64,000 nucleotides of DNA from Egibacter sp. (GTDB lineage: Bacteria > Actinomycetota > Nitriliruptoria > Euzebyales > Egibacteraceae). Shown piece after piece: positions 36,305 to 45,700 of this stretch. The notes under the pieces are model-generated. The model was given only the letters and a program-made list of their open reading frames with translations, did not search any database and was not told where the DNA came from. Location: assembly GCA_003553795.1 (NCBI GenBank), contig PWFH01000026.1:20711-84710 (forward strand), read 5' to 3'. Each line of letters begins with the position of its first letter. Position 1 is the stretch's first letter. Position numbers and translations under genes: made by a program.

Positions 36305-36577
36305 TTGACGAAGGCCACCCCCCCTGACCGCGACGAGATCGTCAGGGAATACGCGACCCACGAGGGAGACACCGGTTCGCCGGAGGTGCAGATCGCGCTC
36401 ATGACCGCGCGGATCACCCACCTCACCGAGCACCTCAAGACCCACAAGCACGACCACCACTCGCGTCGTGGCCTGCTGCAGCTCGTGGGTCGCCGGCGCC
36501 GGCTGCTCAACTACCTGCAGCGCAAGGACATCGAGCGCTACCGCTCCCTCATCTCCCGACTCGGCCTGCGCCGATAG
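36305..36577 (+). CDS. rpsO: 30S ribosomal protein S15
   Basis: The 90-residue S15 has [40 protein letters not shown] and [16 protein letters not shown] (the 16S helix-20/22 binding residues). A TTG start at 36305 gives normal S15 length and a five-base spacing from GAGGAG (36294-36299). The GTG at 36299 overlaps that ribosome-binding site and is less likely. It is followed by two hairpins and pnp, the conserved rpsO-pnp pair. Confidence 0.95.
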   Translation: MTKATPPDRDEIVREYATHEGDTGSPEVQIALMTARITHLTEHLKTHKHDHHSRRGLLQLVGRRRRLLNYLQRKDIERYRSLISRLGLRR

Positions 36578-36586
36578 GAACGCCCG

Positions 36587-36611
36587 CGCCGAGCCCTCCA
36601 CGGGCTCGGCG
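36587..36611 (+). terminator. hairpin after rpsO
   Basis: CGCCGAGCCC, loop TCCAC, GGGCTCGGCG forms a perfect 10-bp stem beginning nine bases after the rpsO stop, with no U-tract. It probably terminates rpsO partially or stabilises its 3' end. Confidence 0.55.
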
Positions 36612-36654
36612 TCGTCGTACCGGCCCCGAGGACGTCGATGCGCTCGTCACGCTC

Positions 36655-36710
36655 GTCAGTTGCCGGTGGCGACGGCTGCGCCCGCGCAGCCGTGGCCACT
36701 GGGAGCTGGC
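36655..36710 (+). promoter_or_regulatory. long near-perfect hairpin in the rpsO-pnp intergenic region
   Basis: The left arm 36655-36680 and the right arm 36685-36710 pair over about 26 positions around the tetraloop CCCG, with two G-G mismatches and a few G-U pairs. The core is ACGGCTGCG/CGCAGCCGT. The length and position match the RNase III-processed stem that mediates PNPase autocontrol in E. coli and the intergenic rpsO-pnp stem of Streptomyces. Confidence 0.65.
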
Positions 36711-36798
36711 CGCCTGTGAGACGTCGACCCGCTCGGGGCCTCCCCGCCGCGACCCGCTGCGCTCGCACGGTCGCGGCCCACGCAAAGGAGACCCCCTG

Positions 36799-39222
36799 AT
36801 GGGAACGCTCGGCACCACAGAACGCTCTGCCCGCATCGGCGAGTCCGAGATCCGCTTCGAGGCCGGCAAGCTCGCCGGCCAGGCCGGCGGCGCGGTCGTC
36901 GCCCACCTCGGTGAGACGAGCCTGCTCGTGACGTCGACGGCCTCGAGCCGTCCCAAGGAGCACCTCGACTTCTTCCCGCTCACCGTCGACTACGAGGAGA
37001 AGATGTACGCCGCGGGTCGGATCCCCGGCAGCTTCTTCAAGCGCGAGGGCCGCCCCTCGGAGAACGCGATCCTCACGTGCCGGCTCGTCGACCGGCCGAT
37101 GCGCCCGGCCTTCAACGACGGCCTGCGCAACGAGATCCAGATCCTCATCACGACGCTGGCCGCCGACCAGCACCACACACCCGACGTCCTCGCGATCAAC
37201 GGCGCGTCGATGGCGACGATGCTCGCCGGCATCCCCTTCGACGGCCCGGTCGCCGGGGTGCGCCTGGCGATGGACCGGGCGGGGGAGTGGACCGCCTTCC
37301 CGACGTTCGACGTCCTCGCCGACGAGGCGGTCTTCGACCTCGTCGTCGCCGGTCGGCTCAACCCCGACAGCGGCGAGATCGACGTGCTCATGGTCGAGGC
37401 CGAGGCCACCGAGCAGGCGCTCGACCACATCGAGACTGGTGGGGTCGCGCCCACCGAGGAGCTCCTCGCCCAGGCGCTCGAGACCGCGAAGGGCTACCTC
37501 AAGGACCTCTGCGACCTCCAGCTCGAGTTCGCGGAGGCCGCCGGCACCCGTGACAGCTCCGACTACCCGCTCTACCCGGCCTACGACGAGCGGGTCTACG
37601 CCGTCGTCGAGCGCGCCGCAGGCGAGGACCTCGCGGCGCTCTACCGCGACGACAGCGTCGACAAGTCCACCCGCAACAGCCGGGCGGCGGACCTGCGCGA
37701 GGCCGCGATCGACGCGGTCTTCGAGGAGGCCGGCGATCTCGAGTTCACCGACGAGCAGCTCGAGAGCCAGGCCAAGAACGCCTTCCGCTCCCTCGAGAAG
37801 GTCACGATCCGGCGCCGCATCGTCAACGACGGCGTGCGCATCGACGGCCGTGGACCCTCCGACATCCGCGCGCTGTCCTCCGAGGTCGGCGTGCTGCCGC
37901 GGGCGCACGGCTCGGGGCTCTTCCAGCGCGGCGAGACCCAGGTCCTCACGATCCTCACCCTCGGGATGTCGAAGGAGGCCCAGCGCCTCGACACCATCGA
38001 CCCCGAGACCGAGAAGCGCTACATCCACCACTACAACTTCCCGCCGTTCTCGACCGGCGAGACCGGCTTCATGCGCGGGCCGAAGCGCCGCGAGATCGGC
38101 CACGGCGCCCTCGCCGAGCGCGCCGTCCTGCCGGTCGTGCCGAAGGTCGAGGACTTCCCCTACGCCCTGCGCCTCGTCAGCGAGGTGCTGTCGTCGAACG
38201 GCTCGACGTCGATGGCCTCGACGTGCGCCTCGACGCTCGCGCTCATGGACGCCGGCGTGCCGATCCACGCCCCGGTGGCCGGCATCGCCATGGGGCTCGT
38301 GGCCCAGGACGGCAAGCACACGACGCTCACCGACATCCTCGGCGCCGAGGACGCCTTCGGCGACATGGACTTCAAGGTCGCCGGCACGCGGGACTTCATC
38401 ACCGCGCTCCAGCTCGACACGAAGCTCTCGGGCATCTCCGCCGACCTCCTCGGCGGCGCGCTGCGCCAGGCCCACGACGCCCGCATGCAGATCCTCGACG
38501 TCATGACCGAGGCGATCGGCGAGCCGCGCACCGAGCTCAACCCGGCGGCCCCGCGGATCATCACCGAGTACATCCCCCTCGACAAGGTCGGGGAGGTCAT
38601 CGGGCCGAAGGGCAAGATCGTCCGCGAGATCCAGGACGAGACCGGGGCGCAGGTCTCGGTCGAGGACGCCGAGGGCCGCGGGGTCGTGCAGGTGTTCGCC
38701 GCCGACGGCGAGAAGGCGCAGATGGCCCTCGACCGTGTCCGGGCGATCGCCAACCCCGTCGTGCCCCAGCCGGGTGAGCGCTACTACGGCACGATCGTCA
38801 AGACCACCGACTTCGGCGCGTTCGTCTCCCTCACGCCGGGCAACGACGGGCTGCTGCACATCTCCAAGCTCGGGGGCGACAAGCGCCTCGGCCACGCCGA
38901 CGAGGCGGTCACCGTCGGTGACAAGCTCTGGGTCGAGGTGATCGACGTCGTCGACGGCCGCAAGTTCAAGCTCGGCATCGTCGAGGACGCCGGGAGCAGC
39001 GCCCCGGCCTCGAGCGAGCCCGCGCAGGCCGAGCCCGAGACCTCCGAGGAGGAGGGCGGCGGCTCCGAGGGTGGCGGCACCGAGGGTGGCGGCACCGGCC
39101 GCTCGCCGCGCCGTGGGCGTGGCGAGGGCGGTGGCGAGCGTCAGCGCACCCGCAGCCGCGGCGGCGAGGGCGAGGGCGAGGGCGAGGGCGGCGGCCGACG
39201 CCGTCGGCGCAGCCGCTCGTGA
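36799..39222 (+). CDS. pnp: polynucleotide phosphorylase
   Basis: The 807-residue 3'-5' phosphorolytic exonuclease has two RNase PH domains (about 10-245 and 345-560; FKREGRPSENAILTCRLVDRP shown as FKREGRPSENAIL, then RGETQVLTILTLG), a KH domain (GKIVREIQDETGAQVSVED) and an S1 domain (YYGTIVKTTDFGAFVSLTPG). A Gly/Glu/Arg-rich disordered tail (about 735-807, with GEGEGEGEG and RRRRR) may bind RNA. AAAGGAG lies eight bases before the ATG. It overlaps the M16 peptidase gene by four bases. Confidence 0.97.
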   Translation: MGTLGTTERSARIGESEIRFEAGKLAGQAGGAVVAHLGETSLLVTSTASSRPKEHLDFFPLTVDYEEKMYAAGRIPGSFFKREGRPSENAILTCRLVDRPMRPAFNDGLRNEIQILITTLAADQHHTPDVLAINGASMATMLAGIPFDGPVAGVRLAMDRAGEWTAFPTFDVLADEAVFDLVVAGRLNPDSGEIDVLMVEAEATEQALDHIETGGVAPTEELLAQALETAKGYLKDLCDLQLEFAEAAGTRDSSDYPLYPAYDERVYAVVERAAGEDLAALYRDDSVDKSTRNSRAADLREAAIDAVFEEAGDLEFTDEQLESQAKNAFRSLEKVTIRRRIVNDGVRIDGRGPSDIRALSSEVGVLPRAHGSGLFQRGETQVLTILTLGMSKEAQRLDTIDPETEKRYIHHYNFPPFSTGETGFMRGPKRREIGHGALAERAVLPVVPKVEDFPYALRLVSEVLSSNGSTSMASTCASTLALMDAGVPIHAPVAGIAMGLVAQDGKHTTLTDILGAEDAFGDMDFKVAGTRDFITALQLDTKLSGISADLLGGALRQAHDARMQILDVMTEAIGEPRTELNPAAPRIITEYIPLDKVGEVIGPKGKIVREIQDETGAQVSVEDAEGRGVVQVFAADGEKAQMALDRVRAIANPVVPQPGERYYGTIVKTTDFGAFVSLTPGNDGLLHISKLGGDKRLGHADEAVTVGDKLWVEVIDVVDGRKFKLGIVEDAGSSAPASSEPAQAEPETSEEEGGGSEGGGTEGGGTGRSPRRGRGEGGGERQRTRSRGGEGEGEGEGGGRRRRRSRS

Positions 39223-40559
39223 CCGACGTCGCCGAGGCCCCGGCGCCAGCCGGGGCCGACGCCGCCCCGACGGCGGCCCTGCCCGAGGGCGTGACCGTCA
39301 CGACGCTCGCCGAGGGCACCCGCGTCATCACCGAGCGGGTGCCCGGCGTGCGCTCGGTCGCGGTGGGCTTCTGGATCGGCACCGGCTCGCGTCATGAGCG
39401 CGCGCCGGTGGCCGGCGCGAGCCACTTCCTCGAGCACCTGCTCTTCAAGGGCACGAGGCGGCGCAGCGCGCGCGACATCGCCGAGGTCATCGACGCCGTC
39501 GGCGGTGAGCTCAACGCCTTCACCGCCAAGGAGCACACCTGCGCCTACGTGCGGTGCCTCGATCGCGACCTGCCCCTCGCCATCGACGTCCTCGCCGACA
39601 TGGTGACGGGCTCGCGCATCCGCAGCGCCGACGTGGAGGCCGAGCGGGAGGTCGTGGTCGAGGAGATCCACTCGCACCTCGACACCCCCGACGACCTCGT
39701 CCACTCGGTGTTCAGCGAGGCGGTCTTCGGTGCCCACCCGCTCGGCCGCGAGGTGCTCGGCGACGAGGCGACGATCCGCGGCCTCAGCCGCGATCAACTC
39801 AACCGCTGGTACCGGCGGCAGTACGCCCCGAGCAACGTCGTCGTCGCCGTCGCCGGGGACGTCGTCCACGACGACGTCGTCGCCGAGGTCGCTGCCGCGC
39901 TCGAGGGCTGGCAGGCCGACGCGCCGAGGCCGGTGGCCCGTCGCCGGCCCGGGCGGATCGGCCAGGCCCTGGCGGTGCGCAGCCGCCCGACCGAGCAGAC
40001 CCACGTCGTGCTCGGCGGCCTCGGCATCGCCCGCGACGACCCGCGCCGCCACGCCGCCCACGTGCTCAACGAGGCGCTCGGCGGGGGCATGTCCTCGCGG
40101 CTCTTCCAGGAGGTCCGTGAGCGGCGCGGGCTCGCCTACACGGTCTTCAGCTACCTCTCGCTGCACGCCGAGGGCGGGACCTTCGGGGTGTACGCCGGCA
40201 CGGCCCCGGAGCGCGCCGACGCCGTCCTCGACGTCGTCGTCGCCGAGCTCGAGCGCGCGGCCGTCGACGGGCTCGGCGCCGAGGAGCTCGCGCGCGCGAA
40301 GGGAGCGCTGTCGGGCGCGCTCGTGCTCGGCATGGAGGACACCGGCAGCCGGATGAGCCGCCTCGGCAAGTCGCTGGTCACCGGCACGCCGCTCATCAGC
40401 CTCGACGAGCTCGTCGAGGCCATCGACGCGGTCTCCGGCGAGGACGTCCGCGCGGTCGCCGGCGCGCTCCTGTCGAGCCCCCGTTCCCTCGCGGTCGTCG
40501 GGCCCGTCAGCGACGAGCGCGCCGCCGAGCTCGCCGGGCGCGCCGACGTGGCCGCTTGA
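39219..40559 (+). CDS. M16 family zinc peptidase
   Basis: The 446-residue protein has the inverted zinc motif His69-Phe-Leu-Glu72-His73 in SHFLEHLLFKGT and the distal glutamate in EREVVVEEIHSHLD, so it should be active. The C-terminal half has the second M16 fold with RRGLAYTVFSYLS. This is the PepR/YmxG-type gene that follows pnp in many Gram-positive bacteria. GTG overlaps the pnp stop. There is no signal peptide, so it is cytoplasmic. Substrates are unknown. Confidence 0.93.
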   Translation: MTDVAEAPAPAGADAAPTAALPEGVTVTTLAEGTRVITERVPGVRSVAVGFWIGTGSRHERAPVAGASHFLEHLLFKGTRRRSARDIAEVIDAVGGELNAFTAKEHTCAYVRCLDRDLPLAIDVLADMVTGSRIRSADVEAEREVVVEEIHSHLDTPDDLVHSVFSEAVFGAHPLGREVLGDEATIRGLSRDQLNRWYRRQYAPSNVVVAVAGDVVHDDVVAEVAAALEGWQADAPRPVARRRPGRIGQALAVRSRPTEQTHVVLGGLGIARDDPRRHAAHVLNEALGGGMSSRLFQEVRERRGLAYTVFSYLSLHAEGGTFGVYAGTAPERADAVLDVVVAELERAAVDGLGAEELARAKGALSGALVLGMEDTGSRMSRLGKSLVTGTPLISLDELVEAIDAVSGEDVRAVAGALLSSPRSLAVVGPVSDERAAELAGRADVAA

Positions 40560-40572
40560 GGAGGGGCAGAGC

Positions 40573-41289
40573 ATGACGCGCGTTGCGGTCATCGGCGCCA
40601 AGGGGCGCATGGGCACCGTCACCTGCGAGGCGGTCGCCGCCGACCCCGAGCTCGAGCTCGTCGCCGAGGTCGACGTCGGCGACGCGCTCTCCGAGGTCGT
40701 CGACAACGGCGCCGACGTCGCCGTCGAGTTCTCCACCCCCGACAGCGTCGCGCGCAACGCCGCGTGGCTGCTCGAGCGCGGCGTCCACGTCGTTGTCGGC
40801 GCGACCGGCCTCGACGCCGACGACCTCACCGCGCTCGAGGAGCGCACCGGTCCGGCGCACTGCCTCGTGGCCCCGAACTTCTCGATCGGCGCGGTCCTCA
40901 TGATGCGCCTCGCCGCGCAGGTGGCCCCCCACCTGCCCGACGTCGAGATCATCGAGGAGCACCACCCCGGCAAGGTCGACGCTCCCAGCGGCACGGCGCT
41001 GCGGACCGCCGAGCTCATCGCCGCGGCGCGTGGCGCCGCGCCGCGGGTGCCCGGCCCCGAGGGCGAGCCCAGCCGCGGGCGGCAGGCCGGCGACGTGCCC
41101 GTCCACGCGGTGCGCCTGCCCGGGGTCCTCGCCAACCAGTCGGTGCGCTTCGGCGCGGCCGGCCAGACGCTGACGATCCGCCACGAGACCGTCGACCGCA
41201 CGGCGTTCATGCCCGGTGTGCTGCTCGCCGTCAAGCGCATCGCCCACACCCCGGGCCTGACCGTCGGCCTCGAGGCGCTGCTCGACTGA
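40573..41289 (+). CDS. dapB: 4-hydroxy-tetrahydrodipicolinate reductase
   Basis: The 238-residue enzyme has the nucleotide-binding AVIGAKGRMG, the ATGLDADDLTAL loop and the catalytic HHPGKVDAPSGTAL. It reduces the DapA product with NAD(P)H in the diaminopimelate/lysine pathway. GAGGAGGGG precedes the ATG. Its partner dapA lies 6 kb downstream, separated by thyX and two kinase genes. Confidence 0.96.
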   Translation: MTRVAVIGAKGRMGTVTCEAVAADPELELVAEVDVGDALSEVVDNGADVAVEFSTPDSVARNAAWLLERGVHVVVGATGLDADDLTALEERTGPAHCLVAPNFSIGAVLMMRLAAQVAPHLPDVEIIEEHHPGKVDAPSGTALRTAELIAAARGAAPRVPGPEGEPSRGRQAGDVPVHAVRLPGVLANQSVRFGAAGQTLTIRHETVDRTAFMPGVLLAVKRIAHTPGLTVGLEALLD

Positions 41290-41331
41290 GCGTCGCCGGG
41301 GCGGGCCCTCGCGGTCGCCGGGCCTGCCCGC

Positions 41332-41337
41332 TACGTT
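41332..41337 (+). promoter_or_regulatory. candidate -10 box of the DUF4190 gene
   Basis: TACGTT lies 31 bases before the ATG at 41369. No good -35 is seen. Confidence 0.4.
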
Positions 41338-41368
41338 GGCCGCCAACGGTGGAGAGGAGGGTGAAGCG

Positions 41369-41644
41369 ATGACGACGGCGCCAGGCAACCTCGAGCACCC
41401 CACCTCGGGCATCCTCAGCCTCATCTTCGGCATCCTCGGGCTCGTGGTCATCCCCGTCATCGGCGCGATCCTCGCGCTCGTCTTCGGCTACCAGTGCCGC
41501 AAGGAGGTCGCCGCCGAGCCGGGCCGCTACCGGGACGACTTCGGCAGGGTCGGTCGCGTCCTCGGCTGGATCGGGCTCGTCCTCACCGTGCTCGGCGTGC
41601 TCGTCGTCTTGGCCTTCTTCGGGATCCTCGCGGCCTCGCTCTGA
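41369..41644 (+). CDS. DUF4190-type small membrane protein
   Basis: The 91-residue protein has two membrane helices (about 15-38 and 65-88) separated by a short cytoplasmic hydrophilic loop with FGYQCRKEV. The layout (LSLIFGILGLVVIPVIGAI, then RVGRVLGWIGLVL) is that of DUF4190 proteins. The function is unknown. GGAGAGGAGG lies eight bases before the ATG, which excludes the in-frame ATG 11 codons earlier. Confidence 0.7.
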   Translation: MTTAPGNLEHPTSGILSLIFGILGLVVIPVIGAILALVFGYQCRKEVAAEPGRYRDDFGRVGRVLGWIGLVLTVLGVLVVLAFFGILAASL

Positions 41645-41715
41645 CCCGCCGGCCACCGCCGTCCCCCGCCCGTCGTCGCCCGCGTCCGCACCCGTCGCAG
41701 AGGAGCGCCCGCGTC

Positions 41716-42504
41716 ATGCACGAGACCCAGCCGTCGATCTTCGTCCTGGCCCGTCCGCAGCTCGACCTCGAGGGGCTGCGCGGCTACCTCGAGGAGGTCG
41801 GGGGGGCCTCCTGGCTCGACCGGCGCCTCGACGAGGCCGACGGCGCCCCCAACCCCGGTGAGCTCCTCGTCGAGGCCGCCGGCCGGGCGTGCTACCGCTC
41901 ATGGGAGCCGGGGCTCAACCCCAACGTTTCGCGCGTGCGCACCGACCAGGGGCAGTACTTCGGCAACATCCTGCGCTCCGGGCACGGCAGCGTCCTCGAG
42001 CACGCGAACTACACCCTCGCGCTGCGCGGCGTCTCGCGGGTGTTCACCCACGAGCTCGTGCGGCACCGGGCCGGCTCGGCCTTCAGCCAGGAGAGCCTGC
42101 GCTTCGTGCGCCTCGCCGACATCGGCTTCCGGGTGCCGCCGGCGCTCGAGCCGCTGCGTGAGCAGGTGCTCTCGATCGTCGAGCAGCTCGAGGAGTTCCA
42201 GCGCTCGGCCGCCGACGAGCTCGGCCTCGACGAGGAGGGCGTGCCCTTCCACGAGAAGAAGGAGGTCACCTCGGCGTTGCGACGCCTCGCGCCGATCGGC
42301 CTCAGCACCGACATCATCTGGACGGCGAACGTGCGCACGCTGCGCCACGTCATCGAGATGCGCACCGCGCCGGGCGCCGAGGAGGAGCTGCGGCTCGTCT
42401 TCGATGCGATCGCCGCGCGCATGCTCGCCGAGGCACCGGGGCTCTTCCAGGACTTCACCCGCCACGACGACGGCAGCTGGACCCCGGAGCACCGCAAGGT
42501 CTGA
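41716..42504 (+). CDS. thyX: flavin-dependent thymidylate synthase ThyX
   Basis: The 262-residue enzyme makes dTMP with FAD and methylene-THF. The ThyX motif reads RHRAGSAFSQESLRFV, one residue longer between RHR and the serine than the mycobacterial form. HGSVLEHANYTL (FAD/dUMP region) and NVRTLRHVIEMRT (C-terminal arginine) are present. In mycobacteria dapB, thyX, dapA, the RNase J gene and ftsK also lie in this order. GGAG lies upstream of the ATG. Confidence 0.94.
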   Translation: MHETQPSIFVLARPQLDLEGLRGYLEEVGGASWLDRRLDEADGAPNPGELLVEAAGRACYRSWEPGLNPNVSRVRTDQGQYFGNILRSGHGSVLEHANYTLALRGVSRVFTHELVRHRAGSAFSQESLRFVRLADIGFRVPPALEPLREQVLSIVEQLEEFQRSAADELGLDEEGVPFHEKKEVTSALRRLAPIGLSTDIIWTANVRTLRHVIEMRTAPGAEEELRLVFDAIAARMLAEAPGLFQDFTRHDDGSWTPEHRKV

Positions 42505-42531
42505 GGCCGCCGTGGGGCGACCGGGGTGCGG

Positions 42532-45500
42532 CTAGGCCTGCGCTGGAGGGCCGTGGTCGCGGAGCATCTCCTCGGCGACCTCGCGCAGCGTCGTGGGCGT
42601 GAAGGGCTTGGCGAGCCAGCGCGTCCGCGGGCCGGCCCCGACCACGGCCTGGTGGTAGCCGGAGATGAGCAGCACCGGCGGCTGGGCCTGCCCGGAGCGC
42701 GCGAGGCGCGCGAGGTCGAGGCCCCCGCCGTCGGTGAGGATGAAGTTCGTGATCACGAGGTCGGGCATGCCGTGGTCGGCGAGCTGCGCGGACGCGGCGG
42801 CGCAGCTCCCGGCGGCGTGCACGACGTGACCGGCGCGCTCGAGCTCGGCGGCGAGGAGCGACCGGACCTCGGGCGCGTCCTCGACGAGGAGGATCCTCGC
42901 TGACGGCGTCGGGGCGTCCGCGCGGTCGGGCGGGGTGCCCGCCGGGCTGATCGCCGGCAGGAGCACGGTGACGACCGTGCCCTGCCCGGGCGCGCTGTCG
43001 AGGTCGAGCGCACCGTCGGCGGAGGCGACGATGCCCGAGGCCGAGGACAGGCCGAGGCCGGGCGCGCGCTCCGGGCGGGTCGTGAAGAACGGCTCGACGG
43101 CGCGCTCGCGCGTGGCGTCGTCCATGCCGATGCCGGTGTCGGCGACGACGGCGCGCACGAAGCGGCCGGCGGTGACGCCGAAGCGGGCGGCCTCCGCGGC
43201 GTCGAGGTCGACCTCGTCGGTGCGCAGCGAGAGGCGCCCGCCCTCGGGCATCGCGTCGCGCGCGTTGACGGTGAGGCTCAGCACGACCTGCTCGAAGCGG
43301 TTGGGGTCGATGCGGGCGATCGCGGGGCCCTCGGCGGCGACGTCGAGCGTCACCGCGTCGGGCACGAGACGCTCGAGCACCCCACGCATCCGCCTGATGA
43401 GCTCGGCGATGTCGACGTCGACCGCTTCGCGCTCGGCGCTGCGGCTGAGGGTGAGGAGGTGGTCGGTGAGCGTCGCCGTGCCGTGCGCGGCCCGCACGAC
43501 GTCGTCGAGCTCGGCGCGGTGCTCGGGCCCGAGGCTCCCGCCGAGCCGTTCGATGTGGGCGAGCTGGCTCGTGAGGAGGTCCATCACGTCGTGGGCGATG
43601 CCGCCGGCGAGCCGTCCCACCGCCTCGAGGCGCTGGCCCCGTCGCAGCTGGGCGTCGAGCTCGAGGCGTGCCACCGCCGCGGCGAGGACCTTGGCGACCG
43701 AGCGGATGAACTCCGACTCAGCCGCGCCGATGCGCGCGGCGGTGACCTCGAGGACGCCCCACTCCGCGCGGTGCCCGGGGATCGACGTGCACAGGCGCGC
43801 GCTGCCGTCGGCCTCGCGCACGATCGTGTCGCGCACGATCGCCTCGGAGGACACCGCCTCGTGCTCGCCGCCGGCGACGCTGCTGCCGACCGGCCGCAGG
43901 GCGCCGCCACGGTCGGGCCCCTCGAGCAGGCGCACCTCGGCGCCCTCGATGACCGCGCCGATGACCCCGGCGGTGTCCTGGGCGAGGGCGTCGGCGGTGA
44001 CCTCGCCGAGCGCGAGGCGGCCGAGCTCGGCGAGGGCGTGCTCGCGCTCGGCGCGCGCCGCGAGCTCCCGGGCGGCCTCGTGCTCGGTCGTGACGTCGAT
44101 GGTCACGCCGATGACGCGCTCGGCGAAGCCCTGCGCGTCGGCGACGGCGCCCCCGAGCGTGCGCAGCCAGCGCTCCTCGCCGGTGGCGCTGTTGAGCCGC
44201 ACCTCGACCTCGAGCGGGGTCGAGACCCGGATCGTCTCCGCGAGGGTCTCGGCGAAGGTGCTGCGGTCCTCGGGGTGGATGCTCTCGAGCAGCTCGTCGT
44301 AGGTGGAGGGCAGCCGCAGGCCGATGCCGCGGAACGTCGCCTCCATGTTCTCCGACCAGTGCATCTCGCCGCTCTCGACCTCCCATTCCCAGATGCCGAG
44401 CCGGCCGACCTGCAGGGCGAGGAGGTAGCGGCGCAGCGTCTCGGTGCGCGCGGCGACGGCCTGCTCGAGCTCGGCCTTGCGCGCGGCGAGCTCGGCGTCG
44501 GTGCGCTCGCGCTCGGCGAGCATGCGGTTGAAGGCGCGGGCGGCGGCGGCGAGCTCGTCGTCGCCGTCGTCGTCGACCCGCGGGGCCTGCCCGCGCGCGG
44601 CGAGGCTGCGCAGGCCGACCGAGAGCTCGGAGACGCGGGCGACGGTGCGGCGGCCGATGAGCAGGGCGACGAGCGCGGCGAGGACGATCGCTGCGGCCGC
44701 GGCGACGGCGAGCTGCGCGCGGGTCGTGTTGATCTCCCCCGCGGCCGCCGCGGAGGACTCCTGGACGACGACGAACCAGGGGGCGCCGGCCACCGCGGCG
44801 GCCTCGGCGAGCCAGCCGTCGACCTCGAGGCTGCCGGCGCCCTGGTCGAGCAGGGCGGCCACGACCGGGTCACCGGAGCGGTCGAGGGCGTCGAGGTCCT
44901 CGCCCTGGATCGCCTCGTCGGAGGCCGCCAGGAGGATGCCGCGCTCGTCGACGAGTCGCGCCTGCCAGCCCTCGGGCAGGTCGGGGGCGAGGATCGGTGC
45001 GTAGAACCGGGGGTTGCTGTCGGCGAGGCCGAGGGAGGCCGCGAGCAGGCCGACGGTGGCCCCGTCGTCGCGCAGCGGCGTCGCGAGCGCGAGCGCGAAG
45101 TCGCCGGCGGCGTCGACCGAGACCTCCTCGACGACGGTCTCGTCGTCGGCCAGCGCTGCGGTGTAGTCCCGCTCGGCCCGGCTCTCGCCCTCGTCGCCGG
45201 GCGCCGAGGGGCGGGCGACGATGCGGAGGTCGGCGTCGAGGACGGTGAAGGCCTCGAACGCTCCGCTGGCCTCGTCGAGCAGGGCGAGGTCGTCGCGCAG
45301 CTCCTCGACGGGTCGGGAGGGCCGCAGCCTCGGCGAGCCCGCGAGCGCCTCGAGCTCGTCGGTGGCCCGCTCGAGATCGACCGACAGGGCGGTGGCGGTG
45401 GTGCTGGCCTGCACGGCGAGGCGCTCGGTCTCGGTCTCGAGCAGGAGCCGGCGCAGCGCAGGGTCACCGACGAAGGCGTAGACGAGGGCGAGGAGCAGGG

Positions 45501-45588
45501 CGGCGAGCAGCACGACCGCGACGAGTCGCGTGGGCAGCCGCCGATGCCAGGGGATCGGCTGACTCCCGCGAGGCTGCGCTCGGGCCAT
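42532..45588 (-). CDS. hybrid sensor histidine kinase with an inactive-looking receiver
   Basis: The 1018-residue protein has a membrane helix (about 20-40), an extracytoplasmic double-Cache-like sensor (about 42-285), a second helix (about 293-311), HAMP, a PAS domain (about 385-500), a GAF-like region (about 515-645), HisKA with His666 in GGIAHDVMDLL, HATPase_c (VNARDAM, DTGIGM, EPFFTT, GLGLSSASG) and a C-terminal receiver (about 898-1012). The receiver keeps Glu903/Asp904 and Lys994, but its phospho-acceptor position is Asn948 (PDLVITNF). The phosphatase-type motif after the histidine is HDxxD instead of HDxxN. GGAGGTG precedes the ATG. No partner regulator is adjacent. Confidence 0.88.
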   Translation of the reverse strand: MARAQPRGSQPIPWHRRLPTRLVAVVLLAALLLALVYAFVGDPALRRLLLETETERLAVQASTTATALSVDLERATDELEALAGSPRLRPSRPVEELRDDLALLDEASGAFEAFTVLDADLRIVARPSAPGDEGESRAERDYTAALADDETVVEEVSVDAAGDFALALATPLRDDGATVGLLAASLGLADSNPRFYAPILAPDLPEGWQARLVDERGILLAASDEAIQGEDLDALDRSGDPVVAALLDQGAGSLEVDGWLAEAAAVAGAPWFVVVQESSAAAAGEINTTRAQLAVAAAAAIVLAALVALLIGRRTVARVSELSVGLRSLAARGQAPRVDDDGDDELAAAARAFNRMLAERERTDAELAARKAELEQAVAARTETLRRYLLALQVGRLGIWEWEVESGEMHWSENMEATFRGIGLRLPSTYDELLESIHPEDRSTFAETLAETIRVSTPLEVEVRLNSATGEERWLRTLGGAVADAQGFAERVIGVTIDVTTEHEAARELAARAEREHALAELGRLALGEVTADALAQDTAGVIGAVIEGAEVRLLEGPDRGGALRPVGSSVAGGEHEAVSSEAIVRDTIVREADGSARLCTSIPGHRAEWGVLEVTAARIGAAESEFIRSVAKVLAAAVARLELDAQLRRGQRLEAVGRLAGGIAHDVMDLLTSQLAHIERLGGSLGPEHRAELDDVVRAAHGTATLTDHLLTLSRSAEREAVDVDIAELIRRMRGVLERLVPDAVTLDVAAEGPAIARIDPNRFEQVVLSLTVNARDAMPEGGRLSLRTDEVDLDAAEAARFGVTAGRFVRAVVADTGIGMDDATRERAVEPFFTTRPERAPGLGLSSASGIVASADGALDLDSAPGQGTVVTVLLPAISPAGTPPDRADAPTPSARILLVEDAPEVRSLLAAELERAGHVVHAAGSCAAASAQLADHGMPDLVITNFILTDGGGLDLARLARSGQAQPPVLLISGYHQAVVGAGPRTRWLAKPFTPTTLREVAEEMLRDHGPPAQA

Positions 45589-45641
45589 CCCACCTCCGTC
45601 GACGCCACGCCGGGCCCGCTGGGCGCGGGCACGCGCCCGGC

Positions 45642-45647
45642 AGCCTA
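45642..45647 (-). promoter_or_regulatory. candidate -10 box of the hybrid kinase gene
   Basis: The minus strand reads TAGGCT, 53 bases before the kinase ATG. It faces the divergent promoter at 45701-45706. Confidence 0.35.
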
Positions 45648-45700
45648 CCGCCGACGGCGCGGGGCTCGCTCCGCTGCAGCCGCAGGGGTCGCGACGCCGC

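Noticed and set aside
36046..36510. Longer minus-strand start for the PASTA/RlpA lipoprotein
   Set aside because: The extension would run antisense through rpsO and bury the lipoprotein signal inside the protein. The GTG at 36045 gives a normal signal and ribosome-binding site.
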